Of a stretch of 64,000 nucleotides of DNA, positions 25,645 to 34,654 are shown piece after piece. Location: positions 4,528,501-4,592,500 of the forward strand of contig NZ_CP128362.1 of assembly GCF_034274695.1 (NCBI RefSeq), given 5' to 3'. How positions within the stretch are numbered: position 1 is the stretch's first letter; the number at the start of each line of letters is the position of its first letter. Source of the DNA: Chitinophaga sp. LS1. Lineage in GTDB: Bacteria > Bacteroidota > Bacteroidia > Chitinophagales > Chitinophagaceae. The position numbers and the translations under genes are program-made. A model generated the notes under the pieces. It worked only from the letters and a program-made list of their open reading frames with translations. It ran no database searches and was not told where the DNA came from.

Positions 25645-25660
25645 TACACATGATTGAATA

Positions 25661-25698
25661 AAAAAAGCTCACACCATCGGTGTGAGCTTTTTTGTTTT
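25661..25698 (+). terminator. Intrinsic terminator after the second lipoprotein gene
   Basis: A 15-bp perfect stem with a 3-nt loop (25676-25678), ending in seven T. Confidence 0.88.
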
Positions 25699-25755
25699 TG
25701 GACGCTCTTTTAATTCCTTATTTTAGCTTACCGGATGCAACCCCCGTTATTATAT

Positions 25756-26559
25756 ATGCACACAGTAAAGGCGAAGAATAACGTACATGTTAGTGGTAAA
25801 GCAGATGCCGCACAAACTATCATCTTTGGTCATGGTTTTGGTTCTGACCAGACCGCATTTGCGCCACTGGTCAAGGCATTTGAAGCTGATTATAAGATCG
25901 TGCTCTTCGACAATGTAGGTGGTGGTCAGGCAGATATCAATGCCTTCAGCCCTTCCCGCTACAGTTCTATTCAGGGGTATGTAACTGATATGGGAGACCT
26001 GCTCCGGGAGTTAAAACTGGAAAACGTGATCTATGTAGGCCACTCTGTCAACGGTATGATAGGCCTGCTCTCCGCTATAAAATATCCATCTTACTTTAAT
26101 AAACTGGTGCTGCTGGGTAGCAGCTCCCGTTACCTGAATGAGCCTGAAACCGGCTATGTAGGCGGGTTCAACATGGAAGCACTGGAACAATTGTACCACG
26201 CTATGAGTACCAATTACTACGCCTGGGCCAGCGGTTTTGCTCAACTCGTGTTGCAAAACCATGACAGACCAGAGCTGGCGGCTAATTTTGCCAAAACTTT
26301 ATCCTCCATTCGTGCAGATATTGCATTGTCTGTAGCAAAAGTTATCTTTGAGATGGATCACAGGAGTGACCTGGGTAAATCCAGCATACCTGCCCTGATC
26401 GTACAGACCTCAGACGATCCGGCTGTACCCAGTGAAGTAGGAGACTATATGTTAAAGCATATCCCTAACAGCCAGCTGGCTATTGTGCATACCAAAGGGC
26501 ATTTTCCCCATGTGAGTGCACCGGAAGAGGTGATCAGTATTATTAAGTCCTTTATATAA
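25756..26559 (+). CDS. RsbQ-like alpha/beta hydrolase
   Basis: A 267-residue alpha/beta hydrolase closely resembling Bacillus subtilis RsbQ, which is 269 residues. I use the ATG at 25756, which puts the nucleophile Ser97 in VGHSVNGMIG at nearly the same place as RsbQ Ser96. The oxyanion-hole motif is IIFGHGFGSDQTAF. The acid is in TSDDPAVPSEVG and the base His in KGHFPHVS. Other shared stretches are FDNVGGGQAD and the YVGGFNMEALEQL cap region. RsbQ acts with a PAS-containing phosphatase in energy-stress signalling. Here the next gene encodes a PAS-like protein, so a signalling role is likely. Confidence 0.88.
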   Translation: MHTVKAKNNVHVSGKADAAQTIIFGHGFGSDQTAFAPLVKAFEADYKIVLFDNVGGGQADINAFSPSRYSSIQGYVTDMGDLLRELKLENVIYVGHSVNGMIGLLSAIKYPSYFNKLVLLGSSSRYLNEPETGYVGGFNMEALEQLYHAMSTNYYAWASGFAQLVLQNHDRPELAANFAKTLSSIRADIALSVAKVIFEMDHRSDLGKSSIPALIVQTSDDPAVPSEVGDYMLKHIPNSQLAIVHTKGHFPHVSAPEEVISIIKSFI

Positions 26560-26572
26560 ACAGCTTTTTATA

Positions 26573-27400
26573 GTGACACGCTGGGAAAGAACTACGCTTA
26601 CGTTTATTAGTCAGACGAGTGATTGGGACAGGAACCGGGATACGACTTCATTCATTCCTTTCAGCATATCATTGCTACGGGAGCTGTTTGGCGCCTATAT
26701 CTCCCTGCAACTTGATTTCGAGGATACCTATACAGCCAAAGTAAAGGCAGCGAGCCCGTCTTATCTGAATGATCTGATACTGAACCCAGGTCCGCTCACA
26801 GCATTGCTGGAACAACATCATTATAAGACAATATACTGGTCACAGATCCCTGAAAAAAATGCCTTTGATGATTTATTACAGGCGCTCTCTTCTGCCGTTA
26901 TATTGCCTGTAACAGAGCCGGGTGTGAATGCGATTATCCTCTTTGGGTGGAGTGAGCCGCAAACATTTGATGCCAGTGCACGGGAATGCCTGGAAATTAT
27001 TCGGTGCCGGTTTAAGGAAATTCTTCAGCAATCGCATACCCAGCGCATAGTTAATATAACGGTGTCCCGCTTCACTGCTATTATGCATACCATCCCACAA
27101 GCCCTGGTATTTATTAGTAACGATGGGCATTCCGGTTGGGTGAATACAGCAGCTGCAAGTCTGCTCGATCTGGATCGTTCCGGTGAACAACCACCCCATG
27201 TATTATCGTTAGTGATGGGCAAGTTGATAAATAGTGCGGAGAATAAGGAGGTGATCAATAAAGAAGCTTTACTGCTATTTACATCTCCGGATAGTAAAAT
27301 GAAGGATATGAGGTGGGAGATACCGGGAAATACATTGTCAGTATCCTGTATGCCGGTAGATGGGATAGGAAAATTATGGGAATTTAAGAGAATTATATAG
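26573..27400 (+). CDS. PAS-domain protein, probable RsbQ partner
   Basis: A 275-residue protein without signal peptide or transmembrane helix. The GTG start at 26573 lies 13 bp after the RsbQ-like stop; no ATG gives the same N-terminus. Residues 40-155 look like a GAF-type domain. Residues 165-260 read as a PAS domain (FTAIMHTIPQALVFISNDGHSGWVN). No kinase, phosphatase or DNA-binding output domain is visible. In B. subtilis the PAS-containing RsbP depends on RsbQ, so this pair may sense a small molecule, with output passed to another protein. Confidence 0.7.
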   Translation: MTRWERTTLTFISQTSDWDRNRDTTSFIPFSISLLRELFGAYISLQLDFEDTYTAKVKAASPSYLNDLILNPGPLTALLEQHHYKTIYWSQIPEKNAFDDLLQALSSAVILPVTEPGVNAIILFGWSEPQTFDASARECLEIIRCRFKEILQQSHTQRIVNITVSRFTAIMHTIPQALVFISNDGHSGWVNTAAASLLDLDRSGEQPPHVLSLVMGKLINSAENKEVINKEALLLFTSPDSKMKDMRWEIPGNTLSVSCMPVDGIGKLWEFKRII

Positions 27401-27501
27401 CCGGCCGCAGGCCCTTGCGGTAAAAAAAGGATGAATCAAAAATAAATGAACCTCCTTAGAACTGCATAAATGTAAACCTGGATCCATCAGGTATCCGAAT
27501 G

Positions 27502-27541
27502 AAAAGAGCGTGTATCTTACTTTTGATACACGCTCTTTTTT
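27502..27541. terminator. Bidirectional terminator
   Basis: A 15-bp perfect stem (AAAAGAGCGTGTATC/GATACACGCTCTTTT) with an 8-nt loop, A-rich before and T-rich after, between the converging PAS and esterase genes. Confidence 0.85.
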
Positions 27542-27597
27542 ACTGAAAATAGTTTTCATTCCCCGTTGGAGAATTCCCTCTATCATGAATGTTTTAT

Positions 27598-30003
27598 TTA
27601 GTTTATAATCTCATCTTTCACACTCAACTTCCACTCATTATCATAGAACCCAGCCGTCTTCACTTCTGTCTCTTTTCCCTTCAACAACTCCGCAGAGAAG
27701 ATCATATAATCCGGAAACCCACTTCCTCCCGCAAAATACTGATTCGCTTCCGCCGCTCTCATGCCCTTCAGTCCAGTACCGCCAATCACCGCCACAGCAG
27801 CCACCTTACTATCCATTCTGGGATACATAAAATACCCTGCCAATGCATCGCCTGTATAACTCTTCTCACCCACAGTCACTTTACCTCTGCTCATCTGCAC
27901 CGGAGAATTTTTCAACAGCAATCCATATGCTTTATTCGTAGTCGCATTCCCATATATGATAACCCCTCTATCAGCATAATCCGCAGCCTTGAAATCCTTA
28001 TCCGCCACAATATCTATCGCACCATTTCCCCTGTAATACCACGTCTCTGCATCATACCTTGCTTTATTTAAAGACCATGCATTTTCCTCAGGCGTACCTG
28101 CCGTGCCATACACAAATACCATCCTGTGATTAAATGCTTCTTTCAGTGTACCATTTCTTACAATACCTTTATCTGTTTCTGCTGGTGCCTTTCCGATGGT
28201 CCACTGAGGTCCATGCTGCAAATACAATATCTCTCCATGAGCAGCATATTTTATTGTCTGTCCATCCAATACAATTTCACCATCAAATCCTTTCAGATCC
28301 AATGCCAGCACTTCCACATTACTTGTGGTTCCACTGATATTGTTTCCTGCACGACGCAATTGTACCCTGCTATACTCCAACGCATGTTGCTGCTGTAATA
28401 CCTGCACCCAATGATACTTAGAAGAGATCGCGGTACTTGCCGTAGTAAAATCTACCACCTTCACACTGCTATCTGCCGGAATCGTATGCCATTTAAAATA
28501 AGAAAACAACGGCCCCCAGTCTACACAAGTATCGCCATACCAATGCTCACCACCCGGATATTCATAATAACTAAAATCAGGATGAAAATCTGCCAGTATC
28601 TTCTTCATTTGTCTGGCATAATCTACAGACACTACACGATCACTATCCCCATGCAAAATATACACACCACCTGCCTTATAGTTATTCGCTAACTTAAAAG
28701 TATTACTTGGATTGCTCGCTCTCAGCAAGATCTGCTCGGTGTTATTCTTAGGTGAATCAGGAATCAATCCATCAGCAGAACCATATCCCATCAAAGTCGG
28801 ATACCCTGAACAGGGTGCAATTGCCGCCCACTTTCCAGGGAAAGTAGCCCCTAAAATCCATGTACCATGACCACCCATAGAGTGCCCTGTCAGATAGATC
28901 CTTTCAGGATCCGGCTTGAACGTTGCGGTTGCAATATTCAACACTTCCAGTGCATCCAGTCTGCCCCAGTCTTCCCAGTTAAAACCACGTGGACGTCTGT
29001 TTGTAGGCGCAGCCAACACACCCCAGTCTTTATATTTATATGCACTCGCCTGGTTGATCGCCTGCACTTCTGCACCATGTACAGAAAGGAACAAAGCCGG
29101 TGCTTTCCCCGTTGGATTCAGTTGAGGAGATACTGCATAATATTGTACGCTACCATCAATTCCACTTACGAATGTGCTGCTATAATGCTCGCTTGCACTC
29201 ACCGTCTTCAATGCCATACTTTTACTGTCAATCACTTTATTCTGATGGCTCAGCGTCAGTGCCACACTGTTATTATCGTTACCCGCAGCAGAAGCATCCA
29301 TCATAAATCCTACTTTACGTGTGGCCAGTGGTGCGATTTCAGGCAGGGTAGTGGTAAGGGGCTTGCCCTGTACCGTCGCCTTTATCTGTAGGCCTTTCAG
29401 TGGTTTGTCCGAAGTGTTGATCACAACAACAGCACCCCATAAACCACTGTTATCTTTACCCTTCACAACAAACGGCATCGTAGAATCGGCCACACTGATA
29501 TACACAGGTTGTTTTGGGAAAGTGAGCTGCGCACGCATTCCCTGACGCCCCCATCCACGGCTGGTACGGATGTAAAACTCATTCACACCCTGCTTTAACT
29601 GCACGGGTGTAAACATCCATCCATAGCGGTACATATCACCAGCATGTGGCACACCATTCACATATACCATCTGGTGACCGGTGATGTTTAAAATCGCTGT
29701 CTGTGCTTTCGGAGAATTGTACGTTACATAGATATATCCATTCGTCAAGGCCTTTCCAGAAAAGGTGCCATCCTCACCAGCAGTTACTGTCTGCCATTTC
29801 TCTCCATCAAATGACTCACTGCCATTCGCCGGTGCCTGCAGGGGGCCATTGCTCATGGCGTATGCCAGTTGATCCGTAAACAAAGCCGTTCTGCCATACT
29901 GATGACAGGCGCCACTCCTTAATCCCTCCTTAAATACATAACCATCCTGTGCAAAGAGAGAGTTCCCCGCCAATATTGCCAGGGCAAATAATAATCGCCG
30001 CAT
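27598..30003 (-). CDS. Large secreted alpha/beta hydrolase (esterase/peptidase S9-like)
   Basis: An 801-residue secreted protein with a signal peptide (residues 1-18, ending SLFAQ). An N-terminal beta-rich region of about 270 residues precedes an alpha/beta hydrolase core. The nucleophile motif YLTGHSMGGHGTWILG lies near residue 370, a candidate acid in GDSDRVVSVDYARQM and the His in YPGGEHWYGDTCVDW. The C-terminal 300 residues form another beta-rich region. The layout resembles Bacteroidota secreted carboxylesterases or prolyl-oligopeptidase-like enzymes; the substrate is unknown. It is transcribed alone, and the repeat array lies upstream of its start. Confidence 0.85.
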   Translation of the reverse strand: MRRLLFALAILAGNSLFAQDGYVFKEGLRSGACHQYGRTALFTDQLAYAMSNGPLQAPANGSESFDGEKWQTVTAGEDGTFSGKALTNGYIYVTYNSPKAQTAILNITGHQMVYVNGVPHAGDMYRYGWMFTPVQLKQGVNEFYIRTSRGWGRQGMRAQLTFPKQPVYISVADSTMPFVVKGKDNSGLWGAVVVINTSDKPLKGLQIKATVQGKPLTTTLPEIAPLATRKVGFMMDASAAGNDNNSVALTLSHQNKVIDSKSMALKTVSASEHYSSTFVSGIDGSVQYYAVSPQLNPTGKAPALFLSVHGAEVQAINQASAYKYKDWGVLAAPTNRRPRGFNWEDWGRLDALEVLNIATATFKPDPERIYLTGHSMGGHGTWILGATFPGKWAAIAPCSGYPTLMGYGSADGLIPDSPKNNTEQILLRASNPSNTFKLANNYKAGGVYILHGDSDRVVSVDYARQMKKILADFHPDFSYYEYPGGEHWYGDTCVDWGPLFSYFKWHTIPADSSVKVVDFTTASTAISSKYHWVQVLQQQHALEYSRVQLRRAGNNISGTTSNVEVLALDLKGFDGEIVLDGQTIKYAAHGEILYLQHGPQWTIGKAPAETDKGIVRNGTLKEAFNHRMVFVYGTAGTPEENAWSLNKARYDAETWYYRGNGAIDIVADKDFKAADYADRGVIIYGNATTNKAYGLLLKNSPVQMSRGKVTVGEKSYTGDALAGYFMYPRMDSKVAAVAVIGGTGLKGMRAAEANQYFAGGSGFPDYMIFSAELLKGKETEVKTAGFYDNEWKLSVKDEIIN

Positions 30004-30096
30004 AAAATTGATTTATGTGAACAAAATAGAAAGTGGAGGGAAGAAATGCACGTAGTATTTTGCCCGATATGGGTGTAATTTGAAGAGCGGTAATAA

Positions 30097-30375
30097 TGGG
30101 GAGTTATGTGGGGGCTACAGAGGGTATAATGCGGCGTCATAAAGGTATTATGCAGGTGCTACAAAGGTATTCTGCGGTCCTGCAATGGTTTTATCCTGGC
30201 GCCACAAAGTATTATGCTGGTGTTACAAAGGTATTCTGTGGCACTACAATGGTATTATGCGGCACTATAAATGGTATTATTTTGGCACCACAAGGGTATT
30301 ATGCTGGCACACAAAGTATTATGCAGGTGCAACAAAGGGTATGCTGCGGCACTGCAAATGTATTATGCTGGTACC
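30097..30375. repeat. Minisatellite: about 13 copies of a degenerate 22-bp unit
   Basis: Thirteen consecutive units of 21-24 bp follow the consensus GGTATTATGCNGGCACTACA plus AA. The units differ from one another at several positions, and no constant spacer exists. The array fills most of the gap between the esterase start (30003) and the diacylglycerol kinase stop, and its last unit supplies the final four codons and the stop codon of that kinase. The unit is not a multiple of 3 bp, so a coding role is unlikely. This is the main content of the 359-bp gap. Confidence 0.85.
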
Positions 30376-31229
30376 AACACCTGCAATGCTTTCGCCATTA
30401 TCTCCGCTTTCACTGAACTGATCTTCCCTAAATATTCCCCATCCACCTGAAAATGCGCTTTTCTACGCGTCATAATCGTCACCTGGTCTGCCTGTATCAC
30501 CTCCGTCTTTCTCGGATCAAAAGGCTTAAATCTTCTGATCATCTTTAATAACTCCCACAAAGAAAGTCTCCTGATGATCACCACCTCAAACAACCCATCG
30601 CTGAGATTGCCATCCGGGTTAATATTCACCCCTGTACCATACCTTCGCGCATTCGCCAGCACAATCATAAATGCCACTCTCGACAGGTGTACCTCTGCAT
30701 TCCTGATTTGTACCTGCAAAGACTGCTTTTGCCACAAGGTCTTGATCGAAGACAGCGCATAGCCCAGTTTGCCCCGAATACCTCTCTGTTCAAAGTTTTT
30801 TACCAGGAGTGCATTGAGTCCTAAATCTCCCAGGTGTATACAGATCTCCTGTTGATTGATACGGATCGCATCAATGACCTGTACCTTTCCTTCCAATATG
30901 ATCCCCATCGCCTTTTCGAACTCCGTGGGTATAGACAGTTCTGCAGCCATGCCATTGGCAGAGCCGGCAGGGATGATACCCATAGGGATCTGAGTATGTA
31001 ATAAATGCGACGCTACTGCTTTCACTGTACCATCTCCACCCACAGCCACCACACGATCCGGGTGCCAGTGTTGGATTGTTTTTTTCAGCTCCTGCGCTGA
31101 TGCAGGGCCGTCAAATATGCATATTTCAATCTTTTCTGCCCGTTCTTTAAAAAAATTCCTTATCAATGTAGCATGATCGGCCTTCTTTTTGCCGCCCGAA
31201 ACAGGATTGATCACAAAGAGTAGCCGCAT
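30363..31229 (-). CDS. Diacylglycerol kinase family lipid kinase (YegS/DgkB-like)
   Basis: A 288-residue lipid kinase. The N-terminal VINPVSGGKKKAD (residues 6-18) and the nucleotide-binding VVAVGGDGTVKAVASHLL are the two signature motifs, followed by PMGIIPAGSANGMAAEL. The C-terminal beta-sandwich contains the FEVVIIRRLSLWELL and HFQVDGEYLG segments. The family phosphorylates diacylglycerol or related lipids. The gene is divergent from an App1-type phosphatidate phosphatase, which would catalyse the reverse step. The last codons derive from a copy of the adjacent repeat array. Confidence 0.9.
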   Translation of the reverse strand: MRLLFVINPVSGGKKKADHATLIRNFFKERAEKIEICIFDGPASAQELKKTIQHWHPDRVVAVGGDGTVKAVASHLLHTQIPMGIIPAGSANGMAAELSIPTEFEKAMGIILEGKVQVIDAIRINQQEICIHLGDLGLNALLVKNFEQRGIRGKLGYALSSIKTLWQKQSLQVQIRNAEVHLSRVAFMIVLANARRYGTGVNINPDGNLSDGLFEVVIIRRLSLWELLKMIRRFKPFDPRKTEVIQADQVTIMTRRKAHFQVDGEYLGKISSVKAEIMAKALQVLVPA

Positions 31230-31271
31230 AGGTTGCCATTTTTATGCTCTTATTACAAAATCAGCGCCTGA

Positions 31272-32261
31272 ATGACAGCATGGAATAAAATTCTACAATG
31301 GCTCGGTATGGAGACACGTCCTCATATCAGGGTATACAATGGCTTTGGAGGGGCAGAATACCTCGAAATATTCGGTCATGTACTTGCCCTTGGCCCGAGG
31401 CCTGTTACCCGCTACAGCCGGTTCTTTCTCGTCAATATGTTCGCATTGTTGCGCCTCTTCTGGGTAAGACCGATGGCAGGCATCAAAGTGATGCTGGAAT
31501 GGGACGGGATAGCAGTCACGGCCATAACGGAAAAAGACGGGTTCTTCCATTTACAATGGCAGCCCGCCCGCATGGTGGAAGCAGGCATATACAATGTAGA
31601 GGTAAGGATGGTTGGTGTGGTGGATTCCCCTGTTTCGGAGACCACCGGTGTAGTTATTATTCCACATCACACACAGTTTGGCTGCATCTCAGATATCGAC
31701 GATACCTTCCTCGTTTCTCACTCTGCAAAGATTGTGAAGCGCCTGCAGGTATTGTTTACCCGCAATGCCCGTACCCGCAAACCTTTTGAAGGAGTGGTGC
31801 GGCATTATCAGTTACTCAGTCATTCCAACAATCCTTTCTTTTATGTATCCAGTAGTGAATGGAACCTGTATGCATATATAAAAGAATTTATCCGCTTTAA
31901 TGGTTTACCGGATGGTGTGTTTTTATTAAATCAGTTAAAACCACTCCGGCAATTATTAAAGAGCGGACAAAACAAACACAAAACAAAGTTCACCCGCATC
32001 ACCCGTATCCTCAAGCATTACCCTGATATGCGCTTCATTTTACTCGGCGACGATACGCAGGAAGATCCAAATATTTACAAAGCACTGGTAGATCACTTTG
32101 GTACACAGATCATCGCTGTATACCTGCGTAAGGTGCGAAACAGCAAAGCCATTGCTACCCGCGAAGTCGTGCAGGCCATGCAGGACAAGGGGATCGCTGT
32201 ATGTTATTTCGAACACAGTGAAGAAGGTATAGACCATTCCAGGCGCATTGGATTAATATAA
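31272..32261 (+). CDS. App1-type phosphatidate phosphatase (DUF2183)
   Basis: A 329-residue protein. An N-terminal beta-rich region (residues 15-135) precedes a HAD-like App1 catalytic domain. The DxDxT motif is SDIDDTFLVSHS, near residue 140. The second motif FYVSSSEWNLY and the acidic FILLGDDTQEDPNIY complete the active site. App1 relatives dephosphorylate phosphatidate to diacylglycerol. It has no signal peptide. Its start lies 42 bp from the start of the opposing diacylglycerol kinase gene, so the two share a control region. Confidence 0.9.
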   Translation: MTAWNKILQWLGMETRPHIRVYNGFGGAEYLEIFGHVLALGPRPVTRYSRFFLVNMFALLRLFWVRPMAGIKVMLEWDGIAVTAITEKDGFFHLQWQPARMVEAGIYNVEVRMVGVVDSPVSETTGVVIIPHHTQFGCISDIDDTFLVSHSAKIVKRLQVLFTRNARTRKPFEGVVRHYQLLSHSNNPFFYVSSSEWNLYAYIKEFIRFNGLPDGVFLLNQLKPLRQLLKSGQNKHKTKFTRITRILKHYPDMRFILLGDDTQEDPNIYKALVDHFGTQIIAVYLRKVRNSKAIATREVVQAMQDKGIAVCYFEHSEEGIDHSRRIGLI

Positions 32262-32305
32262 GGTATTGATTTTAGGCATATTAATTGTGCGTAAGGCATC
32301 GTTTT

Positions 32306-33037
32306 ATGAAAAGGATAATCATCACAATATTCACCATATTTTTATGCGGAACTGCTTTTGCACAGTTCAGCGATTCGGTACACTACTACGGGAAGTTCGC
32401 ATCCACAGGCTCTATCAACAAGACCAACGAAGGCAATTCTTACCTGTTGAGCAACATGTTCAAGGTAGGGGTGAGCAGGAAAAAGATTGTAATGAACGGT
32501 TTTGGCAGCTGGGTGTATGGAGAGTCGAACGGTGAACTCACGAACAATGATTTTTCTACATCGCTTGACGTCAGTCTGTTTCGTGCGGTGAAACAAATTT
32601 ATTACTGGGGACTAGCGAACTATGATAAAAGTTTCTCGTTGAAAATAAACGATCGTTTCCAGTCAGGTGCGGGAATAGCCTATAATTTCCTTGACAGGAA
32701 AACTGCTTATCTCTCATTAAGTGATGGATTCATATGGGAAAAGGGGGATCTCTTTATAGACGATACATTGCATGATGTGTACGATGCCGTACGCAATTCA
32801 GTTCGTATATCTTACAAATTTGTTTTTGCGAATATAGTCACGATAGATGGGACACAGTTTTTCCAGCCAGATATTACTGATATCAGTGATTATAACCTGA
32901 AATCAGTGAATAATATAGCCTTTGCCTTGCGAAAGTGGATAGCGATCACAGCGTCTATGACATATAATAAGGTAACGCGAACGGGGAGGGAGAACTTAAT
33001 ATTTACATATGGGTTAACGCTGGAAAAATATTTCTGA
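32306..33037 (+). CDS. DUF481-like outer-membrane protein
   Basis: A 243-residue secreted protein. The ATG at 32306 places a signal peptide (KRIIITIFTIFLCGTAFAQ) at the very N-terminus; an in-frame TTG upstream would spoil it. The body has alternating strands such as GVSRKKIVMNGFGSW and AGIAYNFLDRKTAYLSLS, consistent with a DUF481-type barrel, and it ends in TYGLTLEKYF with a terminal aromatic residue. The function is unknown. It follows the App1 gene by 44 bp and may be in the same transcript. Confidence 0.78.
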   Translation: MKRIIITIFTIFLCGTAFAQFSDSVHYYGKFASTGSINKTNEGNSYLLSNMFKVGVSRKKIVMNGFGSWVYGESNGELTNNDFSTSLDVSLFRAVKQIYYWGLANYDKSFSLKINDRFQSGAGIAYNFLDRKTAYLSLSDGFIWEKGDLFIDDTLHDVYDAVRNSVRISYKFVFANIVTIDGTQFFQPDITDISDYNLKSVNNIAFALRKWIAITASMTYNKVTRTGRENLIFTYGLTLEKYF

Positions 33038-33059
33038 GGTATCAGCTGGTAGAAAGATA

Positions 33060-33091
33060 TTTCAGAGGTTCGCCATGGCGAACCTCTGAAA
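33060..33091. terminator. Perfect palindrome between converging genes
   Basis: The 30 bp at 33061-33090 form an uninterrupted palindrome that can fold into a long hairpin at the junction of the DUF481 and helicase genes. Only short T/A flanks are present, so it is a probable but not typical terminator. Confidence 0.6.
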
Positions 33092-33097
33092 ATAGTA

Positions 33098-34387
33098 TTA
33101 TCTCGCAGCCTGAGGCTTTGGTCTATGTTTCTTTGGAGCATTTACACTACCCTGTCTGTTTCTGTGGAAACCGCCGCCACCACCTTGTGGCATTTTCCTG
33201 GGTCTGTTTTGCTGCATGGGTGCTTTTACCGCCTGCATACCTACTAACGGATCATGGAAAGGTTGATCCGTTACTAACGGGATCTCTCTGTTGATCAGTT
33301 TCAGGATATCTTTCAGGAATGGTTTTTCTTCTTCTTCACAGAATGAAATCGCGATACCGTTGGCACCTGCACGACCGGTACGGCCAATGCGGTGTACATA
33401 GGTTTCAGGTACATTCGGTAATTCAAAGTTTACCACATGCGTGAGGTCGTCGATATCGATCCCTCTTGCAGCGATGTCGGTAGCAACCAGTACACGGGTC
33501 TGACGGTTCTTGAAATTACTCAAGGCACGTTGTCTCGCATTCTGTGATTTATTACCATGGATTGCTTCGGCAGTCACACCTAATCTAACGAGGTCTTTCA
33601 CCACTCTGTCCGCGCCGTGTTTGGTACGGGCAAATACGAGTAATGTTTTGATCGCATCATCTTTCAGGATGTGTTGGAGCAGGTGGCGTTTATCCTGTTT
33701 CTTTACATAATATAAAGATTGTGTAATAGTTTCAGCAGTAGAGGATACGGGTGTAACTTCTACTTTCGCAGGATTTTTCAGGATCATGGCAGCCAGTTTC
33801 TGAATTTCCGGCGGCATGGTTGCAGAGAAGAACAAAGTCTGTCTGTTCTCAGGCAATTTGATGATCACGCGTTGTACATCATGTACAAATCCCATATCGA
33901 GCATACGGTCAGCTTCATCCAGCACGAAGAACTTAACATCTCTGAGTGTGACAATATTCTGACTAATCAGGTCAAGCAGACGACCTGGGGTCGCTACTAA
34001 AATATCTATGCCTCTGCGTAGTGCTTCTACCTGTGGTACCTGTGATACGCCACCAAAGATCACCTGATGTTTCAGGGGAAGGTATTTACCATAAGCCTGC
34101 AGGCTTTCCTGGATCTGAATCGCGAGTTCGCGGGTAGGAGTGAGGATTAAAGCGCGGATGGGTCTTGGGCCTTTTTGTACAGCGGGTGTTGTTTCTGACA
34201 GCAGCTGTAACAATGGAATGGCAAAAGCGGCAGTTTTACCGGTACCGGTCTGGGCACAACCCAACAGGTCTCTTTTGTCCAATACATAAGGAATGGATTG
34301 TTGCTGTATAGGAGTTGGCTCAGAGTATCCTTCTTCTTTCAACGCCTTCAGCACTGGCTCTATGAGCCTTAATTGTTCGAATGACAA
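33098..34387 (-). CDS. DEAD-box RNA helicase, RhlE-like
   Basis: A 429-residue ATP-dependent RNA helicase. The Q motif is YSEPTPIQQQSIP, motif I AQTGTGKTAAF, motif Ia PTRELAIQI, motif II DEAD (VLDEADRMLDMGF), motif III SAT, and motif VI HRIGRTGRAG. The C-terminal 60 residues are basic and glycine-rich (RPRKMPQGGGGGFHRN), as in RhlE relatives that bind structured RNA. Likely roles are ribosome assembly or cold adaptation. The gene is monocistronic. Confidence 0.95.
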   Translation of the reverse strand: MSFEQLRLIEPVLKALKEEGYSEPTPIQQQSIPYVLDKRDLLGCAQTGTGKTAAFAIPLLQLLSETTPAVQKGPRPIRALILTPTRELAIQIQESLQAYGKYLPLKHQVIFGGVSQVPQVEALRRGIDILVATPGRLLDLISQNIVTLRDVKFFVLDEADRMLDMGFVHDVQRVIIKLPENRQTLFFSATMPPEIQKLAAMILKNPAKVEVTPVSSTAETITQSLYYVKKQDKRHLLQHILKDDAIKTLLVFARTKHGADRVVKDLVRLGVTAEAIHGNKSQNARQRALSNFKNRQTRVLVATDIAARGIDIDDLTHVVNFELPNVPETYVHRIGRTGRAGANGIAISFCEEEEKPFLKDILKLINREIPLVTDQPFHDPLVGMQAVKAPMQQNRPRKMPQGGGGGFHRNRQGSVNAPKKHRPKPQAAR

Positions 34388-34491
34388 AATCTTATATTTT
34401 TAATGATAAATGTTTTGGTAAGGCTATCAATGCAGTTGATACGTTACCCGCCTTACTCGCAAACCTATAGAGGAAGAGAATAAAAGTAACG

Positions 34492-34499
34492 CAAAGGTA
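34492..34499 (-). promoter_or_regulatory. Candidate -7 element for the DEAD-box helicase gene
   Basis: On the minus strand TACCTTTG matches the TAnnTTTG consensus exactly, giving a 5' leader of roughly 100 nt. The -33 TTTG is not obvious. The rest of the 267-bp gap holds nothing else I can name. Confidence 0.4.
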
Positions 34500-34654
34500 C
34501 GGTAAATAATTTAAATGCTTGTCAGGTCTTAATTAAATGTTCCTTAGCGCAACTATTTTATGATTTCATTTGGTTTTCCAGGGCAGCATTTCTATTGAAA
34601 CATGCGCTTCTTAGATGAGTTTTTACATGATTTTTCTACTGATTCTTTCTCTTC

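Noticed and set aside
30097..30375. Possible CRISPR array
   Set aside because: The 22-bp units are directly adjacent, differ among themselves and have no constant spacers; no cas gene is near.
30096..30421. Plus-strand reading frames of 78 and 106 residues across the minisatellite
   Set aside because: They merely translate the repeats in two frames; the unit length is not a multiple of three, so the peptide does not repeat cleanly.
34388..34654. tRNA or structured RNA in the gap upstream of the helicase gene
   Set aside because: No cloverleaf or CCA-ended acceptor stem could be seen; only a candidate promoter element remains.
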